A stretch of DNA of 64,000 nt from G963665405 sp963665405 (GCA_963665405.2 CAXXUH010000004.1:434001-498000); one strand, 5' to 3'. Counted from the stretch's first letter, positions 32,847 through 42,050 are shown. A program made the numbers and translations. The notes: generated by a model from the letters alone, not told the origin.

Positions 32847-32921
32847 TGGAGCGGGCAATGGGGATTGAACCCACGACCTTCTCGTTGGCAACGAGACGCT
32901 CTACCACTGAGCTATGCCCGC
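32847..32921 (-). tRNA. tRNA-Gly (GCC)
   Basis: The acceptor stem GCGGGCA pairs with TGCCCGC. The anticodon loop TTGCCAA gives GCC. The T-arm is GTGGGTTCAATCCCCAT and CCA is encoded (32847-32849). It lies at the edge of the replication element. Confidence 0.95.
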
Positions 32922-32936
32922 TCGCTGGAAGGGCCG

Positions 32937-33009
<73 letters not shown>

Positions 33010-33135
33010 TCCGGTCCCATCGTAGGCCCCGGCCTTTTTGCTGTCAAGCTGGACAGCGTGGGAGGGAACGGTTATTCTCCTACCTCGCGCGGGTCAAGAA
33101 ACCGCCGAGGGAGGGTCGATGGAGTCTCGGAGTCA

Positions 33136-34353
33136 GTGAATCCCGGACTTTGGGTCGCGGCCGCAATCAGCGGCATATCCCTGGTCGTGTGGGTATGGCT
33201 GCTGCTGTTCAGGGGCCTGTTCTGGCGCACCAGCCAGCAGTTGAAGGCGTTCTCCGCGAATCCGACAGAAGGCCCGACGTGGCCGGGGGTCAGCGTGCTC
33301 GTCCCGGCTCGCAACGAGGCGGACGCGATACCGGAGAGCCTCCCGAACCTGCTCCTTCAGGACTATCCGGGACCCATCCGGGTCTTTCTTGTCGATGACG
33401 AGAGCGACGATGGCACCGCTCAGACAGCCGAGCGCGCTGCCGCCGAGCTCAGTGCGGGGGACCGGCTGACCGTCGTCCGTGCAACCCCTCCACCAGCTGG
33501 CTGGACGGGAAAGCTGTGGGCGCTCCAGCAAGGAGTGCGGGCGAGCGGGCCCGACAATGCCCGTTACCTGCTGCTGACCGACGCGGACATCGTTCATCCT
33601 CTCGATAGCGTCCGGCGCCTGGTAGAAAAGGCTGAGGCGGAGGAGTTGGACATGGTGTCGCTGATGGTCCTGCTCCAGGTCCGGTCGCTATGGTCCCGGC
33701 TGCTGATCCCGGCCTTCGTGTACTTCTTTGCCAAGCTCTTCCCGTTCCGATGGGTGAACGATCCCGAAAATTGGACGGCCGCGGCTGCCGGCGGCTGCAT
33801 CCTGGTGCGGCGAGATTCTCTAGACGCCGCCGGCGGCTTGGAAAGAATCTCGGGGGAGCTCATCGACGACTGTGCCCTGGCCTGGCTGGTCAGCGAAGGT
33901 GGCCGGGAGGGGGGAGCCAGGATCTGGCTTGGGCTGACCCAGGACGTCTACAGCGTCCGGCCCTACCCGGGCCTCTCCAGCGTGTGGCAGATGGTCGCCC
34001 GAACCGCGTACACTCAACTGCGACGCTCGCCGGTGCTGCTTGCCGGCACCTTCGCGGGCATGCTGCTGGCGTACGCTGTGCCGCCGCTGAGTATGCTGGG
34101 CGGGGTCGGGATGGCCGTCGCCGGAGTCGAGCCCGGCCTTGCAGTGTGGCTCACGCTCTCGGGGGTTTGGGCGTGGGCCATCATGTCCGCCAGCTACGTG
34201 CCCATGCTGCGCTGGTACGGTCAGCCGCTACTTCTGGCTCCGCTGCTACCGGCCGCCGGGTTCCTGTACGCGCTGATGACCGTGGCGTCCGGCTGGCGTC
34301 ATCTCCGCGGGCGTGGAGGGATGTGGAGGGGAAGGACCGGCGTGGCCGCCTAG
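33136..34353 (+). CDS. Family 2 glycosyltransferase, HpnB-like
   Basis: A 405-residue membrane-linked GT-A transferase. An N-terminal helix (WVAAAISGISLVVWVWLLLF) precedes the catalytic core: VSVLVPARNEADAIPESLPN, then LVDDESDDGTAQTAE (first Asp pair) and LLLTDADIVHP (DxD). A GGCILVRRD..DDCALAWLV segment follows, then C-terminal helices. This layout and the TGKLWALQQG motif match hopene-associated glycosyltransferase HpnB, thought to modify hopanoids; no other hopanoid genes are present. GTG 33136 is the best start, just before the first helix. Confidence 0.82.
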   Translation: MNPGLWVAAAISGISLVVWVWLLLFRGLFWRTSQQLKAFSANPTEGPTWPGVSVLVPARNEADAIPESLPNLLLQDYPGPIRVFLVDDESDDGTAQTAERAAAELSAGDRLTVVRATPPPAGWTGKLWALQQGVRASGPDNARYLLLTDADIVHPLDSVRRLVEKAEAEELDMVSLMVLLQVRSLWSRLLIPAFVYFFAKLFPFRWVNDPENWTAAAAGGCILVRRDSLDAAGGLERISGELIDDCALAWLVSEGGREGGARIWLGLTQDVYSVRPYPGLSSVWQMVARTAYTQLRRSPVLLAGTFAGMLLAYAVPPLSMLGGVGMAVAGVEPGLAVWLTLSGVWAWAIMSASYVPMLRWYGQPLLLAPLLPAAGFLYALMTVASGWRHLRGRGGMWRGRTGVAA

Positions 34354-34433
34354 CCTTTCGACACCCTGCCAGAAGATCGTCTGAGCCTACATTGCCCGTT
34401 CGCTGGACCGGTGCGGTCCTGTAGGAGGCCCTC

Positions 34434-35642
34434 ATGGAAGTCGTAATCGGTGTCCTTGCCGGAACCGTCGCCGTACTGGTGTTGGTCATCGTCATAAACG
34501 CGTCCGCACGAAGACGGCCACAACAAGTCATAGAGGACACGGTCAGGACCGAGCTGCAGATCATGTCGCAGGCCGCGCTCGCTCAGAGCTCCGAGCAGTT
34601 CCTCAAACTGGCCGAGGAGCGCTTCCAGCGGCAGTCCCAAGCCGGCGATCGGGAGCTCGACACGAAGAAACAGCTTATCGACCAGCAGCTCCAAGGGATC
34701 AAGGCCGAGCTGCAGCGAGTCGAGACCGTTGTACAGAGATATGAGAAGGATCGGGAGGCCAAGTTCAGCGTCCTGAGCACCGATCTCAAGAAGATGGGAG
34801 AGCAGACGGCAGCTCTGACGGCGTCGACATCCAAGCTCAACGAGGTTCTGAGCAGCAGTCAGGCACGCGGGCAGTGGGGCGAGCGAATGGCCGAGGACAT
34901 TCTTCGGCTCATCGGCTTCGTCGAGGGGGTCAACTACCGCAAACAGGTGACCCTTGACGGCGGGGGCTCCCGTCCTGACTTCGAGTTCCTGCTGCCGGGT
35001 GATCTACGAATGAACATGGACGTGAAGTTCCCTTTGGACAACTTCGTGAAGTTCCTGGACGTCGACTCCGATGTCGAGCGCGACCGGTACAGGGCAGCCT
35101 TCATCAGGGACGTTCGTGGCCGGATCAAAGAGGTCACCTCGCGCGAGTACATTGATCCCGACGGCGGCACGGTCGATTACGTCCTGCTGTTCATCCCCAA
35201 CGAGAGCGTCTATTCGTTCATTCATGAAACCGACAGCGGGGTTCTCGATACGGCCTTGCAAAGCCGTGTCGTCTTGTGCTCGCCGCTCACATTGTATGCG
35301 GTGCTATGTGTGGTCAGGCAGGCGGTGGACAATTTCGCCCTGCAAAGAGATTCGGAAGAGATCATCTCGCTTCTTGGGGCCTTCAACGCACAGTGGGCAA
35401 AGTTCACGGATAGCTTCGAAACAGTGGGAAAACGCCTGAGCTCTGCTCAAGGTGCATATGACGACACGATGGGACCCCGCCGACGGGCGCTGGAAAGGGC
35501 GCTGAGCAGGATCGAGGCGTTGCGCCTGCAACGGGGAATTGAGATAGCAGAGAACGGCGAAGCGGCCCTCGACGCCTCGGACGGCGATCAAGCAGGCAGC
35601 GCCGCTGAATCAGAGAACGTGTCCGACAGCTCAGAAAAGTAG
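34434..35642 (+). CDS. rmuC: RmuC-family DNA recombination protein
   Basis: A 402-residue protein with an N-terminal membrane helix (VIGVLAGTVAVLVLVIVINA) and a coiled coil (~residues 50-140). The RmuC nuclease-like domain follows: RGQWGERMAEDILRLIGFVE, then SRPDFEFLLPGD, NMDVKFPLDNFVKFLD and DYVLLFIPNESVYSFIHE. RmuC limits inversions between short repeats and acts on stalled replication. Full length. Confidence 0.92.
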   Translation: MEVVIGVLAGTVAVLVLVIVINASARRRPQQVIEDTVRTELQIMSQAALAQSSEQFLKLAEERFQRQSQAGDRELDTKKQLIDQQLQGIKAELQRVETVVQRYEKDREAKFSVLSTDLKKMGEQTAALTASTSKLNEVLSSSQARGQWGERMAEDILRLIGFVEGVNYRKQVTLDGGGSRPDFEFLLPGDLRMNMDVKFPLDNFVKFLDVDSDVERDRYRAAFIRDVRGRIKEVTSREYIDPDGGTVDYVLLFIPNESVYSFIHETDSGVLDTALQSRVVLCSPLTLYAVLCVVRQAVDNFALQRDSEEIISLLGAFNAQWAKFTDSFETVGKRLSSAQGAYDDTMGPRRRALERALSRIEALRLQRGIEIAENGEAALDASDGDQAGSAAESENVSDSSEK

Positions 35643-35653
35643 GGTCGTCCCGG

Positions 35654-36823
35654 CTACTTGTACTCCGCGCCACCGGTGCGGTGCTTCTCCATGTAGTCCC
35701 AGTCGTAGGTGACGCCCAGGCCTGGCCCCTCTGGCACGTCGACGCAGCCGTTCTCGTCCACCGCGTCGATGGCGTCACGGTATCCGTCCGCGTACACCGC
35801 CACGGGCCATGTCCCGCACCTCGGGTGCAGAAGGCCCATCTCGTAGTAGTTGGAGTTTCGGATCGCTGCCATGATGTGGCGCCTCTCCGGGCCCGTAACG
35901 TGCAGCTCGGTGTCCAGGCCGAACCCCTCGGCGGCGTGGGCGATCTTCATCGAGCCTGTTATCCCTCCGTCGTAGTCCGGATCGGCACGGACGAAATCAG
36001 TCGCCTCCGCCTGGATGAAATCGACGTGTGACTCGAGACCTCGCAGGTGCTCGAGCTGGAGCAGCGGCGTCTTGATGAGTTGGCGCAGCTTCTTGTGGGC
36101 GTGGGCCGAGACCCCACCGTCCTTGAACGGGTCTTCGAGCCAGAAGAAGCCCTCCTCGTCGCAGGCGCGGCCGAGCTTGAGGGCGTTCGCGAAGGTGTTG
36201 ATGGCACAGAACGGGTCGAGCATCAGGTCCATCTTGCCCCCGACCCGCTTCCCGACAGCGTGGACCACCGCGACCTGGTCGGCGATCGGCGCGTCCTGCC
36301 ATCCGTGGATCTTGAACGCGGGGTATCCCATCTCCAGGCACTGCTCCGCGAAGTCGGCGTAGGCCTCCGGGCTGCTCAGGCCGTCCGGCTCGCGGTCGCC
36401 CACGAACGTGCTCGCATAGCAGGGCAGCTTCTTACGCGATCCGCCGAGCAGCTCGTAGATCGGCGCGCCGTGGTACTTGCCGGCAAGGTCCCACAGGGCG
36501 ATGTCGACTATCCCCTGGCCTATGCGGGCGTGCTGACGCATCGCCTGCTTGATGTCGTTGAAGATGTCCTCGCGCGCCAGGGCGTTGCGGCCGATCAGGA
36601 TGGGCGCCAGCGCCGGCAGCGCTGCGTAGTCGAGCGGGCCCCCACCGGCATACTCCCCGACCATACCGGCATCCGTGTAGATCCGCATGGCATGGGCCTG
36701 CCGCCTGTAGACCGACCCCGGCTTGTAGACCGGAGCCCCGATCGTCGGCTCGCGCGTCGCGTCCTTGAGCTCCTGCTCGAACTGGATGACCTCTATCCTG
36801 GTGATCCTCGGCTTGGAGTCCAC
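35654..36823 (-). CDS. Enolase-superfamily (mandelate racemase/muconate lactonizing) enzyme
   Basis: A 389-residue two-domain protein. The N-terminal capping domain (RITRIEVIQFEQELKDATRE) is followed by a barrel with an acid/base pair Lys-x-His in AFKIHGWQD (~170). Metal ligands are in LMLDPFCAI, FWLEDPFKD and LQLEHLRG. The reaction is racemisation or dehydration of an alpha-hydroxy acid; the exact substrate cannot be given. GTG 36823 follows AGGAGGA and is preferred over the upstream alternative. It is divergent from the cyclase gene. Confidence 0.88.
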   Translation of the reverse strand: MDSKPRITRIEVIQFEQELKDATREPTIGAPVYKPGSVYRRQAHAMRIYTDAGMVGEYAGGGPLDYAALPALAPILIGRNALAREDIFNDIKQAMRQHARIGQGIVDIALWDLAGKYHGAPIYELLGGSRKKLPCYASTFVGDREPDGLSSPEAYADFAEQCLEMGYPAFKIHGWQDAPIADQVAVVHAVGKRVGGKMDLMLDPFCAINTFANALKLGRACDEEGFFWLEDPFKDGGVSAHAHKKLRQLIKTPLLQLEHLRGLESHVDFIQAEATDFVRADPDYDGGITGSMKIAHAAEGFGLDTELHVTGPERRHIMAAIRNSNYYEMGLLHPRCGTWPVAVYADGYRDAIDAVDENGCVDVPEGPGLGVTYDWDYMEKHRTGGAEYK

Positions 36824-36954
36824 GGCTCCTCCTGTTGCTCGAATCTTGCTCAGGAATCTGACGCCAAGTATCATACAGGCGAACGAGGCCGGCCGCCGAG
36901 TCTTTCACCGTCCGGAGGTCACCGGCCGGCGCCAGCAGCAAAGGACGGGCCGAG

Positions 36955-37914
36955 ATGCCAACCATCTACTACCTTCCCGACGATCGCGAGATCGAGACGA
37001 CGGCGGGCCGGACGATTCTACAGACGTCTCTGCTGATGGGTATACCCCACACGAACGTGTGCGCCGGAATCGCTCGATGCTCCACATGCAGGGTCATGGT
37101 CGTCGAGGGACTCGAATCCTGCTCGCCGCGAACCGAGGCCGAGCAGGTGCTCTCGGAGCGGCTGAGGTTCAGCGATGGCATCCGGCTGGCCTGCCAGACC
37201 CGGGTCGACGGGGACATCAAGGTGCGCCGGCTGATCTTGGACGACGAGGATGCGGAGCTGACGAGCCAGCTCGATGCAACACCGGGCCGCATCGGCGAGG
37301 AGAAGGATGTAGCGATCATGTTCGCGGACATCCGCGGCTCCACGGCCTTCGCCGAGGCTCTCCCTCCCTACGACCTCATACACGTCATGAACCGCTACTT
37401 CCTGAGGATGGGCCGGGTGATCGCCAAGCACGGCGGCTACATAGAGAGCTATCGGGGAGACGGGCTGATGGCGCTCTTCGGGGTGGACGAGCCTCGGGAC
37501 GCGGCTCTGCGCGCTGTTCGGGCGGGCCTGGAGATGTTCGACGAGGTCGAGCTGCTCAACCCACACCTCGAGGCGACCTACCGGGCCCGGTTTCAGATCG
37601 TCATCGGCGTGCACTACGGACAGGTGGTGATGGGCACCGTCGGCTTCTCGGACATGAGGCAGATGTCGGCCATCGGCGACTCGGTCAATCTGGCCGCACG
37701 GATCGAGGATGTGAACAAGGAAGTAGACGCCCGCCTGCTCGTGTCGGAGGCGACGTACAATCATGTGCGAGACCATGTCGAAGCCGGCCGGAGCTTCGTG
37801 ACCTCGCTGAAGGGGAAGACCGGGGAGCACACCCTGTACGAGATCATCGCCGGAATCTCCGGAGCGGGAACCACCGGCGGCCCGCACCCGGTGGACGGAC
37901 CCAGCCCTGCGTAG
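36955..37914 (+). CDS. Class III adenylate/guanylate cyclase with N-terminal 2Fe-2S ferredoxin domain
   Basis: A 319-residue fusion. Residues 1-95 are a plant-type ferredoxin with cluster cysteines in NVCAGIARCSTCRVM and LACQTRV. Residues ~115-300 are a class III cyclase: AIMFADIRGSTAFAE (metal-binding Asp), IESYRGDGLMALFG (second Asp) and IGDSVNLAARIEDVN (Asn/Arg transition-state residues). It would make a cyclic nucleotide in response to redox state or electron transfer. No membrane segment. Likely followed by the hydrolase gene. Confidence 0.9.
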   Translation: MPTIYYLPDDREIETTAGRTILQTSLLMGIPHTNVCAGIARCSTCRVMVVEGLESCSPRTEAEQVLSERLRFSDGIRLACQTRVDGDIKVRRLILDDEDAELTSQLDATPGRIGEEKDVAIMFADIRGSTAFAEALPPYDLIHVMNRYFLRMGRVIAKHGGYIESYRGDGLMALFGVDEPRDAALRAVRAGLEMFDEVELLNPHLEATYRARFQIVIGVHYGQVVMGTVGFSDMRQMSAIGDSVNLAARIEDVNKEVDARLLVSEATYNHVRDHVEAGRSFVTSLKGKTGEHTLYEIIAGISGAGTTGGPHPVDGPSPA

Positions 37915-37947
37915 CGGCCGGTTCGGAACCTCTCGCCTTCCGGCATC

Positions 37948-38850
37948 TTGCGACGGTCACCTTTGTTAGGCAAGAGGGGCTCCAGATCGCGAACCGTGCT
38001 GCGCGTCCTCGTCCGGCTGACGCGCGGCGTGGCACTGGCCGTGGCCCTGGTGGCGGTGGTTGGCTTCGCATTGCGGCAGACAAACGTGTTGGACAGACAT
38101 TTCATATTCTTCCCGGAGCGGGACCTTGAAGGAGATCCCGGCCAGGCCGGCCTGGAGTTCGAGGACGTGTTCTTCACCGCGTCCGACGGTGTCCGGTTGC
38201 ACGGCTGGTTCGTCCCTGCCGAGAGCCGGACCACGCTGGTCTGGTTCCATGGCAACGCGGGGAACATCGGCCACAGGGTAGACAACCTCTCGCTCCTTCA
38301 CCGCCGGACCGGCCTGAGCATCTTCATATTTGACTACCGCGGCTACGGCCGGAGCGAGGGCGATATCTCCGAGGAGGGAACTTACCTCGATGGCCAGGCC
38401 GCCCTGAACTACGTCCGTCTTGAGATAGGCAGGGACCTGGAGACGGATGTGATCCTCTTCGGTCGGTCCCTGGGGGCAGGGGTGGCGGTCGAGATGGCCG
38501 TTCGGAATCGGGTCAGGGGGCTCATACTGGAGTCGGCTTTCTCCTCGGTGCGCGGGATGGCCAAGAGGGTCTATCCTCTTCTTCCGTCCGCGGTCGTGGC
38601 GAGCTTCCTGAAGACCGACTACGATTCCTTGTCGAAGATCCGAGGCGTGGAGGCCCCGCTGCTGGTGCTCCACGGAGATCGGGACGACGTCGTGCCGATG
38701 GAGCAGGGGTTGGAGCTATTCGAGGCCGCCAATGAGCCGAAACGCTTCTACACGATCCGTGGCGCCGGCCACAACGACACGTACGTCGTGGGCGGCGACG
38801 AATATTTCCAAACGCTGAGAGAGTTCGTCCTTGACCCGACGGGCTCCTAA
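37948..38850 (+). CDS. Membrane-anchored alpha/beta hydrolase (BEM46/ABHD13-like)
   Basis: A 300-residue protein. An N-terminal helix (TRGVALAVALVAVVGFALRQ) anchors it. The hydrolase core has WFHGNAGNIGHR (oxyanion), FDYRGYGRSEGD, nucleophile Ser in FGRSLGAGVAVEMA (~174), Asp in LHGDRDDVVP and His in GAGHNDT. This matches BEM46-type serine hydrolases; the substrate is unknown. The start TTG 37948 is uncertain, and a codon near the helix could be used. Confidence 0.82.
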   Translation: MRRSPLLGKRGSRSRTVLRVLVRLTRGVALAVALVAVVGFALRQTNVLDRHFIFFPERDLEGDPGQAGLEFEDVFFTASDGVRLHGWFVPAESRTTLVWFHGNAGNIGHRVDNLSLLHRRTGLSIFIFDYRGYGRSEGDISEEGTYLDGQAALNYVRLEIGRDLETDVILFGRSLGAGVAVEMAVRNRVRGLILESAFSSVRGMAKRVYPLLPSAVVASFLKTDYDSLSKIRGVEAPLLVLHGDRDDVVPMEQGLELFEAANEPKRFYTIRGAGHNDTYVVGGDEYFQTLREFVLDPTGS

Positions 38851-39186
38851 CGGTACGGGGTGTTGAAGGGGCGGCGCCCCTTTTGCTGAGATCTGGGGGA
38901 CACACCTCCAACGATGCGTTCAGCGGCCCGACGACTCAGGACACTGGCAGGATGATCGGATCTGGGGTTTGCAGAGGGGCAAAGCCCCTTTTGCAAGGAG
39001 TCTGAGGGTGGGTTTGCCTCAGATATCTTTCTACCCCCTTCCTGGCCAGGAAGGGGGCCAGGGGGATGGTCGAAAGAGTTTGTTATCACCGTGCTAGATT
39101 TGGAGACCACTGGCACAGCGCCTGAACCAGACAGACACACCAAGTGAAAGGAGACACCCAGGTCCAGAGAATCGCGCCAGAGAACG
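38851..39186. other. Intergenic repeats (three degenerate hairpin units)
   Basis: No gene. ggtgttgaaggggcggcgcc and gccccttttgctgag (from ~38860) and a longer unit at 38968-39030 (ttgcagaggggcaaag, agtctgagggtggg) belong to the dispersed repeat family of 3740-3992. A small hairpin, ccccttcctggccaggaagg, lies at 39036-39055. Confidence 0.5.
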
Positions 39187-39585
39187 ATGGATAGGGCGAT
39201 CGACGACATCATCGGCAAGGGCCACTTCGACGCCGTCGACAAGCTGTTCCCCGAGGACTTCCTCTGGCACGCTCCCAGGGTCGAGCTGTGCGGCCGCGAG
39301 CAGCTCAATGGTCTTTTCGCCGACTTCCGCGCCGCCTTCCCCGGCCGTACGTACACCTACGAGCTCCAGCTCCACGTGGACGACTTCGTCGTTGGCCGCT
39401 GGATCCTCGAGGGCGTTCAGAAGGGCCCAATCATGGGCGTCGCCCCCACCGGCAAGCCCGTCCGCATGACCGGCATCACGATCCACAGGTTCGAGGGCGA
39501 CCGCATCGCGGAGGAGTGGGAGGAGTTCGACGCCCTGGGCATGCTCCGCCAGCTTGGCGCCGTCCCAGAGACCTTCGACGGCTAG
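39187..39585 (+). CDS. SnoaL-like/NTF2-fold polyketide-cyclase family protein
   Basis: A 132-residue single NTF2-like domain: helix MDRAIDDIIGKGHFDAVDKL, then FLWHAPRVELCGREQLNGLF, FVVGRWILEGVQKGPIMGVA and IHRFEGDRIAEEWEEFDALG. The last strand is typical of SnoaL-like ester cyclases. Function beyond the fold is unknown. Proteins of this kind often occur as isolated catabolic accessory genes. Confidence 0.82.
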   Translation: MDRAIDDIIGKGHFDAVDKLFPEDFLWHAPRVELCGREQLNGLFADFRAAFPGRTYTYELQLHVDDFVVGRWILEGVQKGPIMGVAPTGKPVRMTGITIHRFEGDRIAEEWEEFDALGMLRQLGAVPETFDG

Positions 39586-39730
39586 CCCCCCGCTCGGACG
39601 CCAATCTCCCCGCGGGCGACCCACGAGGACTGACCGCCTCGCGGAGCATCTCTTTTTGGAATCCGGTCGCCCCTCACCGTCTTCCAACTACGATCTTCCC
39701 GATCTGCTACTTCCGTCGTGTACAACGGTT

Positions 39731-40120
39731 ATGACGCTGGTTGAAAACGAACCCGGTTCGGGCGTCAGACTCGAAGGAAGGATAAGGCCGATCAACCCTA
39801 CCGCTCGTGCGGGGCGCAGAGCGCGCCGCATCGTATTCCACTCGCCCGACACCGTCGTATTGGGCGGACGCTTTATCAGGCTCCGTGCGATAGAGTACGA
39901 CCTGCTGAAGACGCTTGCGATGAGCTTTCCTGACACGGTGAGCGGTTGGAGGCTGTTGCGTGCCACCTGGGGGCAGCACGCCAATGGACGATTCAACTAT
40001 CTCAAGCAGTACATCCAATTCCTTCGCACCGATGTCGAGCGGAACCCGTCCGTCCCAGAGGTGATCATCACCGAGCGAGGCGGCGGGTATCGCCTGGCCG
40101 TGCCCCCAACGTTCTACTAG
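39731..40120 (+). CDS. OmpR-type winged-helix DNA-binding protein without receiver
   Basis: A 129-residue protein. After a basic N-terminal region, residues ~45-125 form a trans_reg_C winged helix: LGGRFIRLRAIEYDLLKTLA, LLRATWGQH and YIQFLRTDVERNPSVPEVII, ending ERGGGYRLAVP, the usual hairpin. It has no receiver, so it is a stand-alone transcription factor. An inverted repeat lies between it and the next gene, a candidate binding site. Confidence 0.78.
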   Translation: MTLVENEPGSGVRLEGRIRPINPTARAGRRARRIVFHSPDTVVLGGRFIRLRAIEYDLLKTLAMSFPDTVSGWRLLRATWGQHANGRFNYLKQYIQFLRTDVERNPSVPEVIITERGGGYRLAVPPTFY

Positions 40121-40298
40121 CCCCGCTCCTTTCCGACACGCAAGACTCTTACACCTCAACGCGCATGAGGTGGATTCCGCCCACTCCACCCGACATCGAG
40201 GCCGCTGCCAGGTTTGCTGCTCGCCCTCCTCATGAATGTCCGCCGGGCGCCGCTCCTTCAACGACGATCCAGCGTCCCAAGGTGGCCCCCTGGAGGCC

Positions 40299-40341
40299 TT
40301 GAGCACGTTAGGTAGCTGCTATATGGTGGGCGTACCTAACG
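40299..40341 (+). promoter_or_regulatory. Promoter with flanking inverted repeat, for the scramblase-like gene
   Basis: The inverted repeat CGTTAGGTA (40306-40314) and TACCTAACG (40333-40341) are 18 bases apart. A promoter TTGAGC (40299-40304), 17 bases, TATGGT (40322-40327) interleaves with it. The gene starts at 40391. Binding at the repeat would cover the -10. Confidence 0.5.
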
Positions 40342-40390
40342 GTCATTCTGGCATGAACGCCCACATGCCCAGGCAGCTGGAGGGACGTAA

Positions 40391-41011
40391 ATGGTAGACC
40401 TTACCCAGTATCAGGAGCTCATCGTACGTCAGCAGGTCGAGCATCTGGAGGTATTCACCGGGATCGAGACCGCGAATCGGTACACCGTCAGCACGGTCGA
40501 GGGCGAGGAGCTGCTGCACGCATACGAAGAGTCAGGATGGCTGGCTCGCCTGTTCCTGAAGACCCATCGGCCCCTGACGCTGCATATCATCGATCAGGAA
40601 GGGCAGCCGGTGCTATCGGCAAGCCGCGGCTTCTTCTGGTTTCTCTCCCACCTTCACATGCAGGACGGCGCCGACAGGCCAATCGGCTCCCTGCGCCGCC
40701 GCCTGACGTTCCTCAACCGGAAGTTCAACCTGGAAGACTCTTCGGGCGCAACCGTCGCCGAGGTCCGGGGCAGATTGCTCAGGCCCAACACGTTCATTCT
40801 CTACGTCGATGACACCGAAGTGGCCCGCATCACCAAGCAGTGGGGCGGACTGGCAAAGGAGGCGTTCAGCGACGCGGATACATTCCGTGTCCAGCAGGAC
40901 ACCCGAGGACGCGATCAAGATTTCTCCTTGCTCGTGTTGGCTACCGCGTTCGCAATAGACCTGGACTTCTTCGAAAAGGGAGGTGGAGCGTCCTTCTCGA
41001 TGGGAGGGTAG
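40391..41011 (+). CDS. Scramblase/LURP-one-related (tubby-like fold) protein
   Basis: A 206-residue single-domain protein with the LOR/scramblase pattern: LEVFTGIETANRYTVSTVEG, then HRPLTLHIIDQEGQPVLSAS, IGSLRRRLTFLNRKFNLEDS and GATVAEVRGRLLRPNTFILY. It ends with the hydrophobic central helix LLVLATAFAIDLDFFE. Bacterial members are of unknown function. It stands alone with its own promoter. Confidence 0.8.
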   Translation: MVDLTQYQELIVRQQVEHLEVFTGIETANRYTVSTVEGEELLHAYEESGWLARLFLKTHRPLTLHIIDQEGQPVLSASRGFFWFLSHLHMQDGADRPIGSLRRRLTFLNRKFNLEDSSGATVAEVRGRLLRPNTFILYVDDTEVARITKQWGGLAKEAFSDADTFRVQQDTRGRDQDFSLLVLATAFAIDLDFFEKGGGASFSMGG

Positions 41012-41122
41012 CCAGCAAACAGTCCCTGGCAGCTACCATCGATTCAAGAGGGGCACTCCCACCGTGTGTGAGCTCGCCGACCCCGTCTCCCATGATTGGC
41101 TCCGGGCAGAAGTCGCAGTACG

Positions 41123-41131
41123 TGCTACGAT
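41123..41131 (+). promoter_or_regulatory. Extended -10 element (TGCTACGAT)
   Basis: TGC followed by TACGAT, 83 bases upstream of the ATG at 41214. The same TGC-TA..AT form occurs at other promoters in the window. No clear -35. Confidence 0.35.
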
Positions 41132-41213
41132 CTGCGCGCCGTACGTCCTGTCTACTCCTACGGCCGCCCGAAAGGCACTGGGCGAGTCGCGAGTCAACGG
41201 GGAGGTTCGTCCG

Positions 41214-41774
41214 ATGATCGGCCTGATCGTGAAGCTGCTGATCGGACTGGTAAGCCTGGCGGTTGTCCTGGCTGGGATAGGTGCCGCGCTTGTCTACACC
41301 GGGAGTCCCAAACCCTGCTCCGATCGCGATGTCGCCGTGTCCGGGGTGTGGGCGGTCCAGGCCCGTGACAAGTGGGACTCCTTCAAGGACGAGGCGGTCC
41401 TCTACGAGGCCTTCCTGATCTTGAACGAGTCCGAGGTCACGTCAATCGGTGTCGAGTACCTGGAGGAGAGCGACGTGCCAATCGAGGATATCCAGGTCTA
41501 CTTCTGTGAAGAAGGCTACGCAGAGGCCACGGGCAGGTTCACTGGAGGTGGACCCAGTATCAGCGTTCGGGCCCGGGGAACCCTGGACTTCGCTGGGCCC
41601 TCACCCAGCGTAGAAGTGTCCAGCGTTCGGATAGGGAATCTTCCCGGCTTCCTGGGCGTGGGAGGCTTCATTACCAGGATAACCGAAGATGCTCGAGTCC
41701 TGGACCGTCTGGACGTCCGACTCACCAGCGTGAAATTCTCGGACGGCGAGATCGAGCTGACCGGGCTGCGCTAG
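41214..41774 (+). CDS. Membrane-anchored protein of unknown function
   Basis: A 186-residue protein: MIGLIVKLLIGLVSLAVVLA is a signal anchor, followed by an extracytoplasmic alpha/beta domain (EAFLILNESEVTSIGVEYLE; SVRARGTLDFAGPSPSVEVS; VRLTSVKFSDGEIELTGLR). The repeated strands recall lipid-binding (TULIP/LmeA-like) proteins, by impression only. Start ATG 41214 after GGGGAGG. Its stop lies 12 bases before the tRNA-Leu att repeat. Confidence 0.65.
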   Translation: MIGLIVKLLIGLVSLAVVLAGIGAALVYTGSPKPCSDRDVAVSGVWAVQARDKWDSFKDEAVLYEAFLILNESEVTSIGVEYLEESDVPIEDIQVYFCEEGYAEATGRFTGGGPSISVRARGTLDFAGPSPSVEVSSVRIGNLPGFLGVGGFITRITEDARVLDRLDVRLTSVKFSDGEIELTGLR

Positions 41775-41785
41775 CCTGATCCCCA

Positions 41786-41849
41786 CTGTAGACTGGTGCC
41801 GAAGGTCGGATTCGAACCGACACGGGATTAACTCCCAACGGTTTTTGAG
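41786..41849. repeat. Direct repeat (attachment-site copy of tRNA-Leu 3' end)
   Basis: 64 bases identical to 43974-44037, covering tRNA-Leu from the anticodon loop through CCA plus flanking bases. The tRNA is incomplete here; the sequence diverges after ttttgag. Classic att duplicate of a tRNA-targeting integrative element. Confidence 0.9.
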
Positions 41850-42050
41850 TTCGTTGACCTTCGTCTCACCCAGGACGGCCCGTTAGTCCGAGTCGGGTGT
41901 TACAGGGGCGCAGCGCCTTCCCGCCTTCCATCACGTATCTTTGCGTACGTTACCTGCCGCCAATTATGGCGGCAAAATGGCGGCAGGGGCCACCAACCCG
42001 GCTCAGTGCCGGGCTCAGATCAGCCAGCCGGGTACATCTCGCCCCAGCGG

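Noticed and set aside
36047..37036. Long open frame on the plus strand opposite the enolase-superfamily gene
   Set aside because: It has no motif, overlaps both a clear enzyme gene and the cyclase start, and is explained by codon bias of the opposite strand.
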